Positions 14,982-23,116 of a stretch of 33,635 bases of DNA are shown here, piece by piece (position 1 is the first letter of the stretch; the number at the start of each line of letters is the position of its first letter). The notes beneath the pieces are model-generated. The model ran no database searches and was not told where the DNA came from. It saw only the letters and a list, made by a program, of their open reading frames with translations. The DNA comes from CADCVW01 sp035644935 (GTDB taxonomy: Bacteria > Pseudomonadota > Alphaproteobacteria > Sphingomonadales > Sphingomonadaceae), in assembly GCA_035644935.1 (NCBI GenBank), contig DASQNO010000109.1, positions 1-33,635 on the forward strand, read 5' to 3'. The position numbers and the translations under genes were made by a program.

Positions 14982-15129
14982 TGGTGACGTCGATCTCGAT
15001 CTGAGTCAGCGGCACCTGGGTGTCGCGCGAGGATAGCCACCACAGCAAGCCGATCAGCGCGAGCAGGAGGAGGCCGAGAAGAAGGGGCGCGCGGCTGGTG
15101 CGGCGGCGGTGAGCGGACTGTATCTTCAT
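14962..15129 (-). CDS. 55-residue single-pass membrane protein
   Basis: On the minus strand ATG 15129 opens a 55-codon frame ending in TAG at 14962-14964. It begins with a basic stretch (MKIQSAHRRRTSRAP), continues with a clear transmembrane helix (LLLGLLLLALIGLLWWLSS) and ends with a short periplasmic tail (QVPLTQIEIDVTNAAAAK). The charge pattern predicts an inside N-terminus. Its last 20 bp overlap the start of the 613-residue exported protein, so the two are probably translated together and may work together. It is too short for usual gene-length cut-offs. No family is recognised. Confidence 0.75.
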   Translation of the reverse strand: MKIQSAHRRRTSRAPLLLGLLLLALIGLLWWLSSRDTQVPLTQIEIDVTNAAAAK

Positions 15130-15182
15130 GTCGCCAAGCTCTTTGCCCGACCATCGGCGGCCCTGTATAGCCCCTCATCCAC

Positions 15183-15764
15183 ATGCAGCCGCCCGCTCCC
15201 ACTCCCGTCGGCACCGGCGCCGTCCGCAGCGCGGAACTCGTTGTGACGCGGCCCATCGTGCTGATCGGGCTGATGGGCGTCGGCAAGTCCACCGTGGGCC
15301 GCCGACTGGCGGCGCGGCTGCGGCTGCCGTTCGTCGACAGCGACGTCGAGATCGAACAGGTGTCCGGATATTCGATCCCCGAAATGTTCGACCGGTTCGG
15401 CGAGGACGATTTCCGGGACGGCGAGCGCCGCGTGGTCAAGCGGCTGATCGAGGGCGGACCGATGGTCATGGCGACGGGGGGCGGCGTGTTCGTCAATCCG
15501 GACACGCGGGCCATCATCCTGGAGCGCACCACGGCGGTTTGGCTGGACGCCGATGTGGAAGTGCTGGCCGAACGCGTCTCCCGGCGCGACACGCGGCCCT
15601 TGCTGCGGGGCAAGGACGCGGGCGCGGTGCTGACCCGCCTCGCGGCCGAGCGCCGGCCGCTGTACGCGCAGGCGCACCTGCACGTGAGCACGGAGGCGCT
15701 GCCGCACGCCCGCGCCGTCGACGCCATATTGGCGGCGCTGCCCGCGCGCGGCGACCGGCTTTAG
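15183..15764 (+). CDS. aroK: Shikimate kinase
   Basis: Phosphorylates shikimate at the 3-OH, the fifth step of the chorismate pathway. Walker A is GLMGVGKST (29-37); PFVDSDVEIEQVSGYSIPEM holds the shikimate-binding Asp; ATGGGVFVN is the Walker B/shikimate motif and RRDTRPLLRG the lid arginine region. Length 193 residues. The ATG at 15183 has a poor ribosome site; a GTG 20 codons in (before TRPIVLIGL) is an alternative start. It is divergent from the 55-residue gene. aroB, which usually follows aroK, is absent: the next gene is a convergent antiporter whose stop overlaps by 4 bp. Confidence 0.95.
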   Translation: MQPPAPTPVGTGAVRSAELVVTRPIVLIGLMGVGKSTVGRRLAARLRLPFVDSDVEIEQVSGYSIPEMFDRFGEDDFRDGERRVVKRLIEGGPMVMATGGGVFVNPDTRAIILERTTAVWLDADVEVLAERVSRRDTRPLLRGKDAGAVLTRLAAERRPLYAQAHLHVSTEALPHARAVDAILAALPARGDRL

Positions 15765-17539
15765 GCCGGGTCCGTTTCCGCCTCGAAGCGGTTGTCGGGG
15801 GTGAAGATCGTCTCCTTTTCCGCGTGCAGATCGCCCGTGCGACTCTGCGCGATCAGGCGGTCGGAGTCGCGGCGGCGGTATTCTCGCTCGATGCCATCCA
15901 CCTCCCGCCGGGGCACGTTGAGCGCGACCAGCGCGTCGCGGCCCATGACTACCGCCGATTCGAAGACTTCACGGTAGATGCCGACCACGTCGACGCCGTC
16001 CAGCGCGATGACGTGGCGTCGGTCGTACGCGCGGACAAGCACCGCGGCCTGCGGAAACGCCTCCAGAATCGGTTCGATCGTCGCCTTTTCCAGGTCCGTG
16101 CCGTCCTGGCAGAAGATGATCGCCTCCGCGGTCTCCGCGCCCGCGGTGCGCAGCAGGTCGACGCGCTTGCCGTCGCCATAGAACACCTTCTGCCCAAAGG
16201 TGCTGGACAGCTCGATCTGGTCCGGCTTGGAGTCGATGATCGTCACCGGAATGTTGCGCGCCATCAGCATCTGCGAGACGGTCTGACCGAAGCGGCCGTA
16301 GCCGACGACGATCGCATTGGTTTCGCCGGAATGTTCGGGGCCGTCGAGCTCCGCCTCCCGCGCATCCAGCCGGTCGTCGACCCTGTCGATCAGCCGCATC
16401 AGGAACGGCGTCGTCGCCATGGACAGCGTCACCACGGCGCCGAAAACGGATGCCCCTTCCGGCGTGATCAGCGCCGCGTTCGTCGCCTGCGCGAACAGCA
16501 CGAAGCCGAACTCCCCGCCCTGGCTCAGCAGCAGTCCCAGCGTAATCGCGCGACCGGGCGACATGCCGAACAGCCGCGCCAGCCCGAACAGCACAGCGGT
16601 CTTGATGGCGATCACCCCGGCCGCCATGCTGATGATGAACAACGGCCGGTCGACCAGCACGTTGAGGTCGAGCAGCATGCCGACCGACAGGAAGAACAGC
16701 CCGAGCAGGATCGACCGGAACGGATCGATGTCGCTTTCCAGTTCGTGCCGGTACGGCGATTCGGCAAGCATCACACCGGCGATGAATGCGCCTAGGGCCG
16801 TGGACAGCCCGAGCGCCTGCATCACCGCGGACGCGGCCAGCACGGTGAACAGCCCGGCCACCACGAACATCTCGCGCTCGCCGAAGCGCCCGATCAGGCG
16901 AAACGCGGGGTTGATGATGTAGCGCCCGGCCAGCACCAGCCCGACGATGGCGCCAACGGTGTACAGCCCCAGTAACCAGCCCGGCGGCCCCGCCCCCGCA
17001 TCGGGCGCGCGGCTGAGCGCCGCGATGATCGTGATCAGAGGCACGATCGACAGGTCTTGGAACAGCAGCACCGAAAAGGCGCGTTCGCCGAACGGCGTGT
17101 TGAGTTCGCCGTCCGCGCGCAGCGCCGGCAGTACCTGCGCGGTGGACGACAGCGCCAGCGGCAGGCCGATCGCGAGGCTCGCGCCGAGTGTGAAGCCCGC
17201 GCCGAAGTGGATCAGCGCACTGATAGCGATTCCGGACAGGACGACCTGCGCCAGGCCCAGCCCGAAGATGTCGCGCTTCAGCCGCCACAATCGGCTGGGG
17301 TGCAGTTCAAGCCCGACGAGAAAGAGCAGCAGCACGATGCCGTAGTCGGCGACATGCATCTTGCCTTCGGCGCCGTCCACCAGCCCCAGAATCTGCGGCC
17401 CGATGAACGCGCCGGCGACGATGTAGCCGAGAGTCGCGCCGAGGCCCGCGCGCCGGAACAGCGACACGAACACCAGAGCCGCGCCGAGCATCACGACGCC
17501 GTCGCGCAGCGCGGTGGACGCGGTCTCCTCGACCGCCAT
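15761..17539 (-). CDS. Kef-type monovalent cation:proton antiporter (CPA2) with RCK domain
   Basis: The 592-residue protein has a CPA2 membrane domain of about 12 helices (residues 1-385) with GFTLGASLAIGLPLALSSTA (the discontinuous ion-binding helix) and the conserved Asp in FSVLLFQDLSIVPL. It ends in an RCK_N NAD-binding domain from about residue 415 (NAIVVGYGRFGQTVSQML, then IIDSKPDQIE). This is the architecture of KefB/KefC, which release K+ under electrophile stress, and of related K+/H+ antiporters. The final 60 residues are charged and not a TrkA_C domain. Glutathione gating cannot be judged. Its ATG shares one base with the stop of the NifU-like gene, suggesting coupling. Confidence 0.92.
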   Translation of the reverse strand: MAVEETASTALRDGVVMLGAALVFVSLFRRAGLGATLGYIVAGAFIGPQILGLVDGAEGKMHVADYGIVLLLFLVGLELHPSRLWRLKRDIFGLGLAQVVLSGIAISALIHFGAGFTLGASLAIGLPLALSSTAQVLPALRADGELNTPFGERAFSVLLFQDLSIVPLITIIAALSRAPDAGAGPPGWLLGLYTVGAIVGLVLAGRYIINPAFRLIGRFGEREMFVVAGLFTVLAASAVMQALGLSTALGAFIAGVMLAESPYRHELESDIDPFRSILLGLFFLSVGMLLDLNVLVDRPLFIISMAAGVIAIKTAVLFGLARLFGMSPGRAITLGLLLSQGGEFGFVLFAQATNAALITPEGASVFGAVVTLSMATTPFLMRLIDRVDDRLDAREAELDGPEHSGETNAIVVGYGRFGQTVSQMLMARNIPVTIIDSKPDQIELSSTFGQKVFYGDGKRVDLLRTAGAETAEAIIFCQDGTDLEKATIEPILEAFPQAAVLVRAYDRRHVIALDGVDVVGIYREVFESAVVMGRDALVALNVPRREVDGIEREYRRRDSDRLIAQSRTGDLHAEKETIFTPDNRFEAETDPA

Positions 17540-18006
17540 CAGGCGGCGGACGCCAAGCCGTCGCCTGGCGAAAGGTCACGCGAAGTTGACGCCAGACGCG
17601 CAGCTTCTGCGGCGGCGTCGAACGCGAGCATGATCGCAGCATGGCGGGAGATGTGGGCCCGCGCGGGCGCGAAAACGTCGAGGCCGGGCCAATCGCCCGC
17701 ATCGTCGCGGCGCCCGGCGAGGTATTCCGCCAGCGCGTCGCGAGCCGCGGAAAGATCGGTTCCGCTGCGACCGATCGCGTGGCTCGCCATCAGCGACGAC
17801 GAGGCCTGGCCGAAAGTGCAGGCGCGCACCTCCAGCCCGAGTGCAGAGACCCGTCCGTTGGCATCAAGCGCGATGTCGACCGTTACCCGGCTTCCGCACA
17901 CGACCGAGCGCCGCTCCGAACTGCCGTCCGGAGCGGGCAGGCGCGCGTCGTGCGGGATCGAGGCCGCGAGTCGCAGCAGAGCGGTGGTGTAGATCGGCTC
18001 CGCCAT
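17539..18006 (-). CDS. NifU/IscU-like iron-sulfur scaffold family protein, third cysteine missing
   Basis: The 155-residue protein resembles the NifU_N/IscU fold: PIYTTALLRLAAS at the start, Cys37 in SVVCGSRVTVDI and Cys63 in RACTFGQASSSLMASHA, exactly at IscU spacing. The third IscU cysteine (HCS..LAEDA) appears here as RHAAIMLAFDA, so the histidine is kept but Cys is replaced by Ala. It may be a degenerate or specialised scaffold rather than a standard one. No isc or suf genes are nearby. It precedes the Kef-type antiporter with a one-base overlap. The 160 bp between it and cysS holds no gene I can support. Confidence 0.8.
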   Translation of the reverse strand: MAEPIYTTALLRLAASIPHDARLPAPDGSSERRSVVCGSRVTVDIALDANGRVSALGLEVRACTFGQASSSLMASHAIGRSGTDLSAARDALAEYLAGRRDDAGDWPGLDVFAPARAHISRHAAIMLAFDAAAEAARLASTSRDLSPGDGLASAA

Positions 18007-18168
18007 GCCCGATCAGGCCGATTTTTCGCGGGCAGGATCATGAAGATCACAGTGCTGCGCGCAAATCGTGAACTTCGGGGCGACGACCGAGCGCGTCTTC
18101 CACGAAGAACCGTTCTGGCTAAGCATGGCTTGCGTTAAACCGGGCGTCGGCCTGTAGGAAAGCGTTAT

Positions 18169-19485
18169 TTACGCGCGCCGCCAGGTCGTCCCCGTGGGGC
18201 CGTCTTCCAGAACGATGCCCTCACTTGCGAGCTCGGCGCGGATGCGGTCGGCTTCGGCGAAGTCGCGGCGGCTCTTCGCCGCGGCGCGGGCGTCGATCGC
18301 GGCAGTGATCGCATCGCCCTCGCCCTCGCCTTGGAACCAGTCCGCCGTCGAGCCAACCAGCAGGCCGAGAAAAGCCGCGCTGGCGCGCAGCACGCCGGGG
18401 TCGCGGATCGCGCCGAGCCGGGCGAGCACGAGCGGCGTGTTGAGGTCGTCAGCCAGCGCATCGAACACGCCGGCGTCGACTTGCGTCGGCGCGGCATCGG
18501 CAGCGGCGCGGTACAGCCGGTCCAGCGTGGTGCGGCACTGGGCCAGCAGCGCCTCGGTCCAGTCGAGAGGCTGTCGGTAATGCGCGGACAGCAGCGCCAG
18601 GCGGAGCGTTTCGCCCCGGTGACCCGCCGCCAGCAGCGTTTCCATCGTCAGAACGTTGCCCAACGACTTGGACATCTTGTGTTCGGCCATGCCGAGCATG
18701 CCGTTGTGCAGCCAGAAGTTCGCCAGCGGTGCGCCGCCGTGCGCGCAGGACGATTGCGCGATCTCGTTCTCGTGGTGCGGGAATTCGAGGTCGATGCCGC
18801 CGCCGTGGATGTCGATCGTCTCGCCCAGATGCGCGGCGATCATGGCGGAACATTCGATGTGCCACCCGGGGCGCCCGCGTCCGAACGGGCTTTCCCAGCC
18901 GGGCTGATCGTCGGCGCTCGGCTTCCAAAGCACGAAGTCGGCGGGCGAGCGCTTGTAGGGCGCGACGTCGACGCGGGCGCCAGCGATCATCTCGTCCATC
19001 GGCCGCCGCGACAGGCGGCCGTATTCGGGCCAGCTCGGAACGTCGAACAGGACGTGGCCTTGCGCGGCGTAGGCGTGCCCGGCGGCGATCAGCCGTTCGA
19101 TCATGGCGATCATTTCCGGCACGTGCCCCGTCGCGAGCGGCACGATGTCCGGCCGCGCGACGCCCAGCGCCGCGAGATCGTCAAAATAGAAGCGCCCGTA
19201 ACGTCCAGTGATGACCTCGATCGGCACGCCCTCCGCGGCGGCGGCGGCCATGATCTTGTCTTCGATGTCCGTGACGTTGGCGGCGTGGATGACGCGGCGG
19301 TCCGGGTAGAGATGCCGCAGCAGCCGCGCGAGCAGGTCAAACACCACGGCGGGGCGGGCGTTGCCGATGTGCGCGCGGTTGTAGACGGTGGGGCCGCAGA
19401 CGTAGAGCGTGACGCGATCGAGGGCGACGGGCTCGAACACACGCTTGGCACGCGCCAGCGTGTCGTACAGGCGGAGTTCGGTCAT
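18169..19485 (-). CDS. cysS: Cysteinyl-tRNA synthetase
   Basis: Class I aminoacyl-tRNA synthetase of 438 residues. Signatures in order: VTLYVCGPTVYN with zinc ligand Cys30, the HIGH-type HIGN at 39-42, GRPGWHIECSAMI with the second zinc cysteine, DIHGGGIDLEFPHHENEIAQ with zinc-binding His and Glu, and KMSKSLGN. The C-terminal helical anticodon domain ends in AEADRIRAELASEGIVLED. The start is ATG 19485, which overlaps the cvpA stop (ATGA); the longer frame upstream is cvpA antiphase. It is slightly shorter than the E. coli enzyme but complete. Confidence 0.98.
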   Translation of the reverse strand: MTELRLYDTLARAKRVFEPVALDRVTLYVCGPTVYNRAHIGNARPAVVFDLLARLLRHLYPDRRVIHAANVTDIEDKIMAAAAAEGVPIEVITGRYGRFYFDDLAALGVARPDIVPLATGHVPEMIAMIERLIAAGHAYAAQGHVLFDVPSWPEYGRLSRRPMDEMIAGARVDVAPYKRSPADFVLWKPSADDQPGWESPFGRGRPGWHIECSAMIAAHLGETIDIHGGGIDLEFPHHENEIAQSSCAHGGAPLANFWLHNGMLGMAEHKMSKSLGNVLTMETLLAAGHRGETLRLALLSAHYRQPLDWTEALLAQCRTTLDRLYRAAADAAPTQVDAGVFDALADDLNTPLVLARLGAIRDPGVLRASAAFLGLLVGSTADWFQGEGEGDAITAAIDARAAAKSRRDFAEADRIRAELASEGIVLEDGPTGTTWRRA

Positions 19486-20015
19486 GAAGAACGCGAGTTC
19501 AGCGCCTCGTCCGAAGGCGGTGGCGCGTTGCGCCGGCGGTCGACGAAATCGACAAGCGCGCCGCTGGTGGCGTTGAGCAGCGGATAGGTGCGGGACGCCG
19601 TCAGCCACTCCGGCCGTGCCGCCGAACCGAAACCCGTATCGCTGACGAGATTGGCGACCAGGAAGATCAAGGTCGCGGCGATCAGGCCCTTGAGCAGCCC
19701 GAACCCGGCGCCCAGCAGCCGGTCGATCGGGCCGACCCGCGAAGAGCGCGCCGCCCCGCCCAGCCGCGCGGCCAGCAGCTTGAAGATGATGAACGACAGC
19801 CCGAACGTCAGCGCAAAGGCAAGCGCCGCGGCGCCGGCCTGCGTGCCGACGCTGGTGGTCAGCGCGGCGGCGACGGGCGTGTGGAACGCCTTCACCGCCA
19901 TGACGCCGACGATCCAGGCCGCGACGCTCAGCAGTTCATGGACGAAGCCGCGCCGCCACCCGAAGAACGCGCCGCCCGCGACGAGGACAAGAACGATGAT
20001 GTCCAGCGCGGTCAT
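19482..20015 (-). CDS. cvpA: CvpA family membrane protein
   Basis: The 177-residue protein has about four transmembrane helices: MTALDIIVLVLVAGGAFFGW, then LLSVAAWIVGVMAVKAF, AAALAFALTFGLSFIIFKLL and GLLKGLIAATLIFLVANLV. The GWRRGFVHE loop after helix 1 is typical of CvpA (colicin V production protein), which in enterobacteria is needed for colicin V and bile tolerance. The polar C-terminus (FVDRRRNAPPPSDEALNSRSS) is cytoplasmic. It lies downstream of radA across a palindromic repeat and overlaps cysS by 4 bp; cvpA next to radA is a common alphaproteobacterial arrangement. Confidence 0.93.
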   Translation of the reverse strand: MTALDIIVLVLVAGGAFFGWRRGFVHELLSVAAWIVGVMAVKAFHTPVAAALTTSVGTQAGAAALAFALTFGLSFIIFKLLAARLGGAARSSRVGPIDRLLGAGFGLLKGLIAATLIFLVANLVSDTGFGSAARPEWLTASRTYPLLNATSGALVDFVDRRRNAPPPSDEALNSRSS

Positions 20016-20067
20016 GCGCGCGGTGCTAGCGCGGGCGCGAGCGCGGTGAAAGCCCCCCTCTCGACCG

Positions 20068-20159
20068 CGTCATCCCGGCGAAGGCCGGGATCCCATTGAA
20101 GCTACGCGCGGTGGTCTCGTGGCCACCCCGCTGAGACCCCGGCCTGCGCCGGGATGACG
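20068..20159 (+). repeat. Paired palindromic repeat, family A (inverted copies)
   Basis: CGTCATCCCGGCGAAGGCCG begins the left unit at 20068 and the right unit ends at 20159 with CCGGGATGACG, the exact complement of the outer bases. The element lies 13 bp beyond the radA stop and 52 bp before the cvpA start, inside a co-directional pair, so it would fold in the radA-cvpA transcript. Confidence 0.8.
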
Positions 20160-20172
20160 CAGGGCAAGGAAC

Positions 20173-21543
20173 TCAGCGCCCCAGCAGGTTGTCGACCAGC
20201 GCACCCAGCGTGCGAAAGCCGGTCAGCGTCATGCCCTGCCCTTCGCGGCCCAGCGAGGCGGGGACCAGCGCTCGTTCAAAGCCAAGCTTGGAAGCCTCCT
20301 TGAGGCGCAGCGCGCCGTGCGAGACGGGACGCAGTTCGCCGGACAGCGACACTTCGCCGAACGCGATCGTGTCCACGGGCACCGGGCGTTCGGACAAGGC
20401 GGAGATCAGCGCCGCCGCGACGGCGAGGTCGGCGGCCGGGTCCGACAAGCGGTAGCCGCCGGCGACGTTGAGATACACTTCGCAAGTCGAGAAACTCATC
20501 CCGCACCGCGCCTCCAGCACCGCCAGGATCATGGCCAGGCGCCCGCTGTCCCATCCGACGACCGCGCGACGCGGAGTGGCGCCGCTGGCGAGCCGCACGA
20601 CCAACGCCTGGATCTCCACCAGCACCGGCCGCGTGCCTTCCAGCGCCGGGAACACGGTCGATCCCGAAACCGCCTCGCCGCGATCGGTCAGGAACAGCGC
20701 GGACGGGTTGGCGACCTGCTCCAACCCGCCTTCCGCCATGGCGAAGACGCCGATCTCGTCGGTGCCGCCGAAACGATTCTTTGCGGCGCGCAGGATGCGG
20801 TACTGGTGCGAGCGTTCGCCTTCGAACGAAAGCACCGTGTCGACCATGTGTTCGAGCACGCGCGGCCCGGCGATCGCGCCGTCCTTGGTCACGTGGCCGA
20901 CGAGGACGACCGCCGCGCCCGTATCCTTGGCGAAGCGGATCAGCTCGCCGGCCGAAGCGCGGACCTGCGACACCGTTCCGGCCGCGCCTTCGATCAGGTC
21001 GGAATGCATCGTCTGGATAGAGTCGATGACGACCAAGGCGGGCGGCGGGCCGTCACCCAGGGTCGTCAGGATGTCGCGAACGGACGTCGCGGCGGCGAGC
21101 TTCAGCGGCGCGGACCCATGCCCCAGGCGGCGCGCGCGAAGGCGCACCTGGTCGGCGGCCTCCTCCCCTGAGATATAGACGACCTCCCGCCCTGCCCCCG
21201 CCATCAGCGCGGCGGCCTGCAGCAGCAGCGTCGATTTGCCGATGCCGGGATCGCCGCCAATCAGCGTCGCGGAACCCGCGACGAGCCCGCCCCCGATCGC
21301 CCTGTCGAACTCGGCGATACCGGTCGGCATGCGCGGCGGCAGCGCGATGTCCGCATCGAGGCCGACGAGTTGCACCGCCCGGCCGCCGGTTCGCAGGTCG
21401 TGCTTGGCCGCGAAGGGCGTCACGACGCCGCCGGCATCCTCGACCAGGCTGTTCCATTCGGAACAGTCCGCGCACTGCCCCGCCCAGCGCGACGCGACGG
21501 AGCCGCAGGCCTGGCAGACGTAGCGTTTCTTGGGCTTGGCCAT
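20173..21543 (-). CDS. radA: DNA repair protein RadA
   Basis: RadA is a RecA-like branch-migration ATPase in recombinational repair. The 456-residue product begins with a zinc finger (Cys10, Cys13, Cys24, Cys27 in YVCQACG and QCADC). Walker A is GGDPGIGKST (96-105), followed by the RadA-specific KNRFG motif in RAAKNRFGGTDEIGVFAM and a C-terminal Lon-like domain (GGYRLSDPAADLAVAAAL, GEVSLSGELRPV). The start MAKPKKRYVC at 21543 is the standard N-terminus; the open frame above it reads into the DUF4019 gene's end. It begins 8 bp after that gene's stop. Confidence 0.97.
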   Translation of the reverse strand: MAKPKKRYVCQACGSVASRWAGQCADCSEWNSLVEDAGGVVTPFAAKHDLRTGGRAVQLVGLDADIALPPRMPTGIAEFDRAIGGGLVAGSATLIGGDPGIGKSTLLLQAAALMAGAGREVVYISGEEAADQVRLRARRLGHGSAPLKLAAATSVRDILTTLGDGPPPALVVIDSIQTMHSDLIEGAAGTVSQVRASAGELIRFAKDTGAAVVLVGHVTKDGAIAGPRVLEHMVDTVLSFEGERSHQYRILRAAKNRFGGTDEIGVFAMAEGGLEQVANPSALFLTDRGEAVSGSTVFPALEGTRPVLVEIQALVVRLASGATPRRAVVGWDSGRLAMILAVLEARCGMSFSTCEVYLNVAGGYRLSDPAADLAVAAALISALSERPVPVDTIAFGEVSLSGELRPVSHGALRLKEASKLGFERALVPASLGREGQGMTLTGFRTLGALVDNLLGR

Positions 21544-21551
21544 GCCCCGGG

Positions 21552-22298
21552 CTATTGCGCCGGGCAGCGAAGCTGCGCGCGAGCCTCCGCCAGCATGCTG
21601 GGCGACATGGCCGACGCGTCCGACCTGTTCAGCCGACCGGCTTCTTCGCGTACGATCACGAACCTGCCGTCGGGTTGGCGGAACCAGACCAGGTAGCCGC
21701 AATGCGCGGCTAGATTGCGGTAGCGCTTCTCGTAGTCGGCGGCGACATAGATGCCCGGCATCGGCGCGTCGGCGGGGTTGATGTACCAGCTAAGCTTGAG
21801 AACGCGGTGGCCGAGCGGTTCGCCAGCGGCCTTGCGTTCATCCGTCAGGACCTCACGGCGCTGCGCCAAGGGGAGCATCTGCTGGTTCTCCGCGCTCCAT
21901 GCAGCATGGGCGTTCGGTGCGTCGGCCGCATCGACCCATGCGAAATATCGGGCGGTGGCGTTCATGATTTCCTGCTCGATGGCCGGGGTGGGCTGCCAAT
22001 CGGGATCGGCGGCGGGCGGCTGGGGAACTTCGGCGAGCGCCTTGCCGCATGTGAACTCCTGCCGCACCTTCCATTTTACCGGCTTGGGGGTTGTCTCGCC
22101 AAGCGCCCGATTCCCTTCAAAACGGTAGCGGCCGAGTCGCGCAAACAGGAGATCGCAGCGCCGCTGCGCTTCACGCGCAAGCAGCAGCTGACCCTCCCTG
22201 GTGTCAGGGCGAACCGACATCGACAGGGTGAAGCTGCCTCCTGAGCCGAATGTCGCCAGAGCAAGGAGCGTTGAAAGCCAGTACATGCGCGCGAGCAT
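21552..22298 (-). CDS. Exported DUF4019 family protein
   Basis: The 248-residue product has an N-terminal hydrophobic segment (MYWLSTLLALATFGSGG) consistent with a signal peptide. The C-terminal half matches DUF4019: YFAWVDAADAPNAHAAWSAE, then a basic REVLTDERKAAGEPLGHRVL stretch, and MPGIYVAADYEKRY and RFVIVREEAGRL. The N-terminal half contains several cysteines (RRCDLLFARLG, EFTCGKAL) of unknown pairing. The start could be 22298, 22286 or a GTG at 22319; none has a good Shine-Dalgarno. It lies just upstream of radA and diverges from the EEP gene. The function is unknown. Confidence 0.75.
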   Translation of the reverse strand: MLARMYWLSTLLALATFGSGGSFTLSMSVRPDTREGQLLLAREAQRRCDLLFARLGRYRFEGNRALGETTPKPVKWKVRQEFTCGKALAEVPQPPAADPDWQPTPAIEQEIMNATARYFAWVDAADAPNAHAAWSAENQQMLPLAQRREVLTDERKAAGEPLGHRVLKLSWYINPADAPMPGIYVAADYEKRYRNLAAHCGYLVWFRQPDGRFVIVREEAGRLNRSDASAMSPSMLAEARAQLRCPAQ

Positions 22299-22366
22299 AG
22301 CCCGCGGCGACCCCGGCACAATGGGGCGGTTGACGCATCGCTAGCCGCGCGGCCAAGGCCGGGCGC

Positions 22367-23116
22367 GTGATCACGGTCGCTTCCTACAACATGCGCAAAG
22401 CTATCGGCACCGACCGGCTGCGGCGGCCCGAGCGGACGCTGGAGGTGCTGTGCGAAATCGACGCCGACGTCGTGGCGCTGCAGGAAGCGGACCGCCGCCT
22501 GGGCAAGCGCGCCTCGGCGATCCCGCCGGAGATGCTGGAAGGGCGGTCGCCCTACAAGGCGGTGCCGTTCGACACGCGGCCCGACAGCATCGGCTGGCAC
22601 GGCAACGCGTTGCTGGTGAAGAAGGACATCGAAGTGGTCTCCTCCGCGGGGCTGCCGCTGCCGACGCTGGAGCCGCGCGGTGCCGTGCTGGCGGACCTTC
22701 GCGTCGGCAACGTCCCATTGCGCGTCGTCGGCATGCACCTTGACCTGTCCGGGCTGTGGCGGCGGCGTCAGGCGCGGGCGATCCTGCACGCGCTGGCCGA
22801 GCGGCCGGGCGATCCGCCGACGGTGCTGATGGGCGACCTCAACGAATGGAGCGCGCACAGCGGCTGCCTGCTGGAGTTCGCCCACGCGCACCGCTTCGCG
22901 CCCACAGGCCGCAGCTTCCATGCCCGGCGGCCGATCGTCGCGCTCGACCGCATCATGGTCAGCCGGGACGTGACCGTGCTCGCATGCGGCACGCACCACA
23001 GCCTCAAGTCACGCCGCGCGTCCGATCACCTGCCGATCTGGGCGAGGCTCGCGGTCGCGGCGGGCGGCAGCGGCACCGACGACGTGGGCACCGGCGTTAG
23101 AGGTGCCGGGGGCTGA
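22367..23116 (+). CDS. Endonuclease/exonuclease/phosphatase family protein
   Basis: The EEP fold is a metal-dependent phosphoesterase shared by DNase I, exonuclease III and lipid phosphatases. The 249-residue product shows TVASYNMRKAIG at the start, the metal-binding Glu in VVALQEADRR, VGMHLDLSGLWRR, VLMGDLNEWS and the final SDHLPIWARL. The start is GTG 22367. The core ends at residue 228 or so; a Gly-rich tail of about 20 residues follows (VAAGGSGTDDVGTGVRGAGG) and is antisense to the end of the serine hydrolase, over 91 bp. Substrate unknown: DNA, phospholipid or nucleotide all fit. It has no signal peptide. Confidence 0.88.
   Translation: MITVASYNMRKAIGTDRLRRPERTLEVLCEIDADVVALQEADRRLGKRASAIPPEMLEGRSPYKAVPFDTRPDSIGWHGNALLVKKDIEVVSSAGLPLPTLEPRGAVLADLRVGNVPLRVVGMHLDLSGLWRRRQARAILHALAERPGDPPTVLMGDLNEWSAHSGCLLEFAHAHRFAPTGRSFHARRPIVALDRIMVSRDVTVLACGTHHSLKSRRASDHLPIWARLAVAAGGSGTDDVGTGVRGAGG

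Noticed and set aside
15128..16795. 555-residue plus-strand frame across aroK and the antiporter
   Set aside because: Antisense or out-of-frame shadow of two well-recognised genes, with no domain in its translation.
18007..18168. 32-codon frame (ATG 18039) and the AGAAC-C-GTTCT palindrome at 18106-18116
   Set aside because: The frame is basic, very short and has no ribosome site. The palindrome is short and matches no operator that I can name, so I do not call either.
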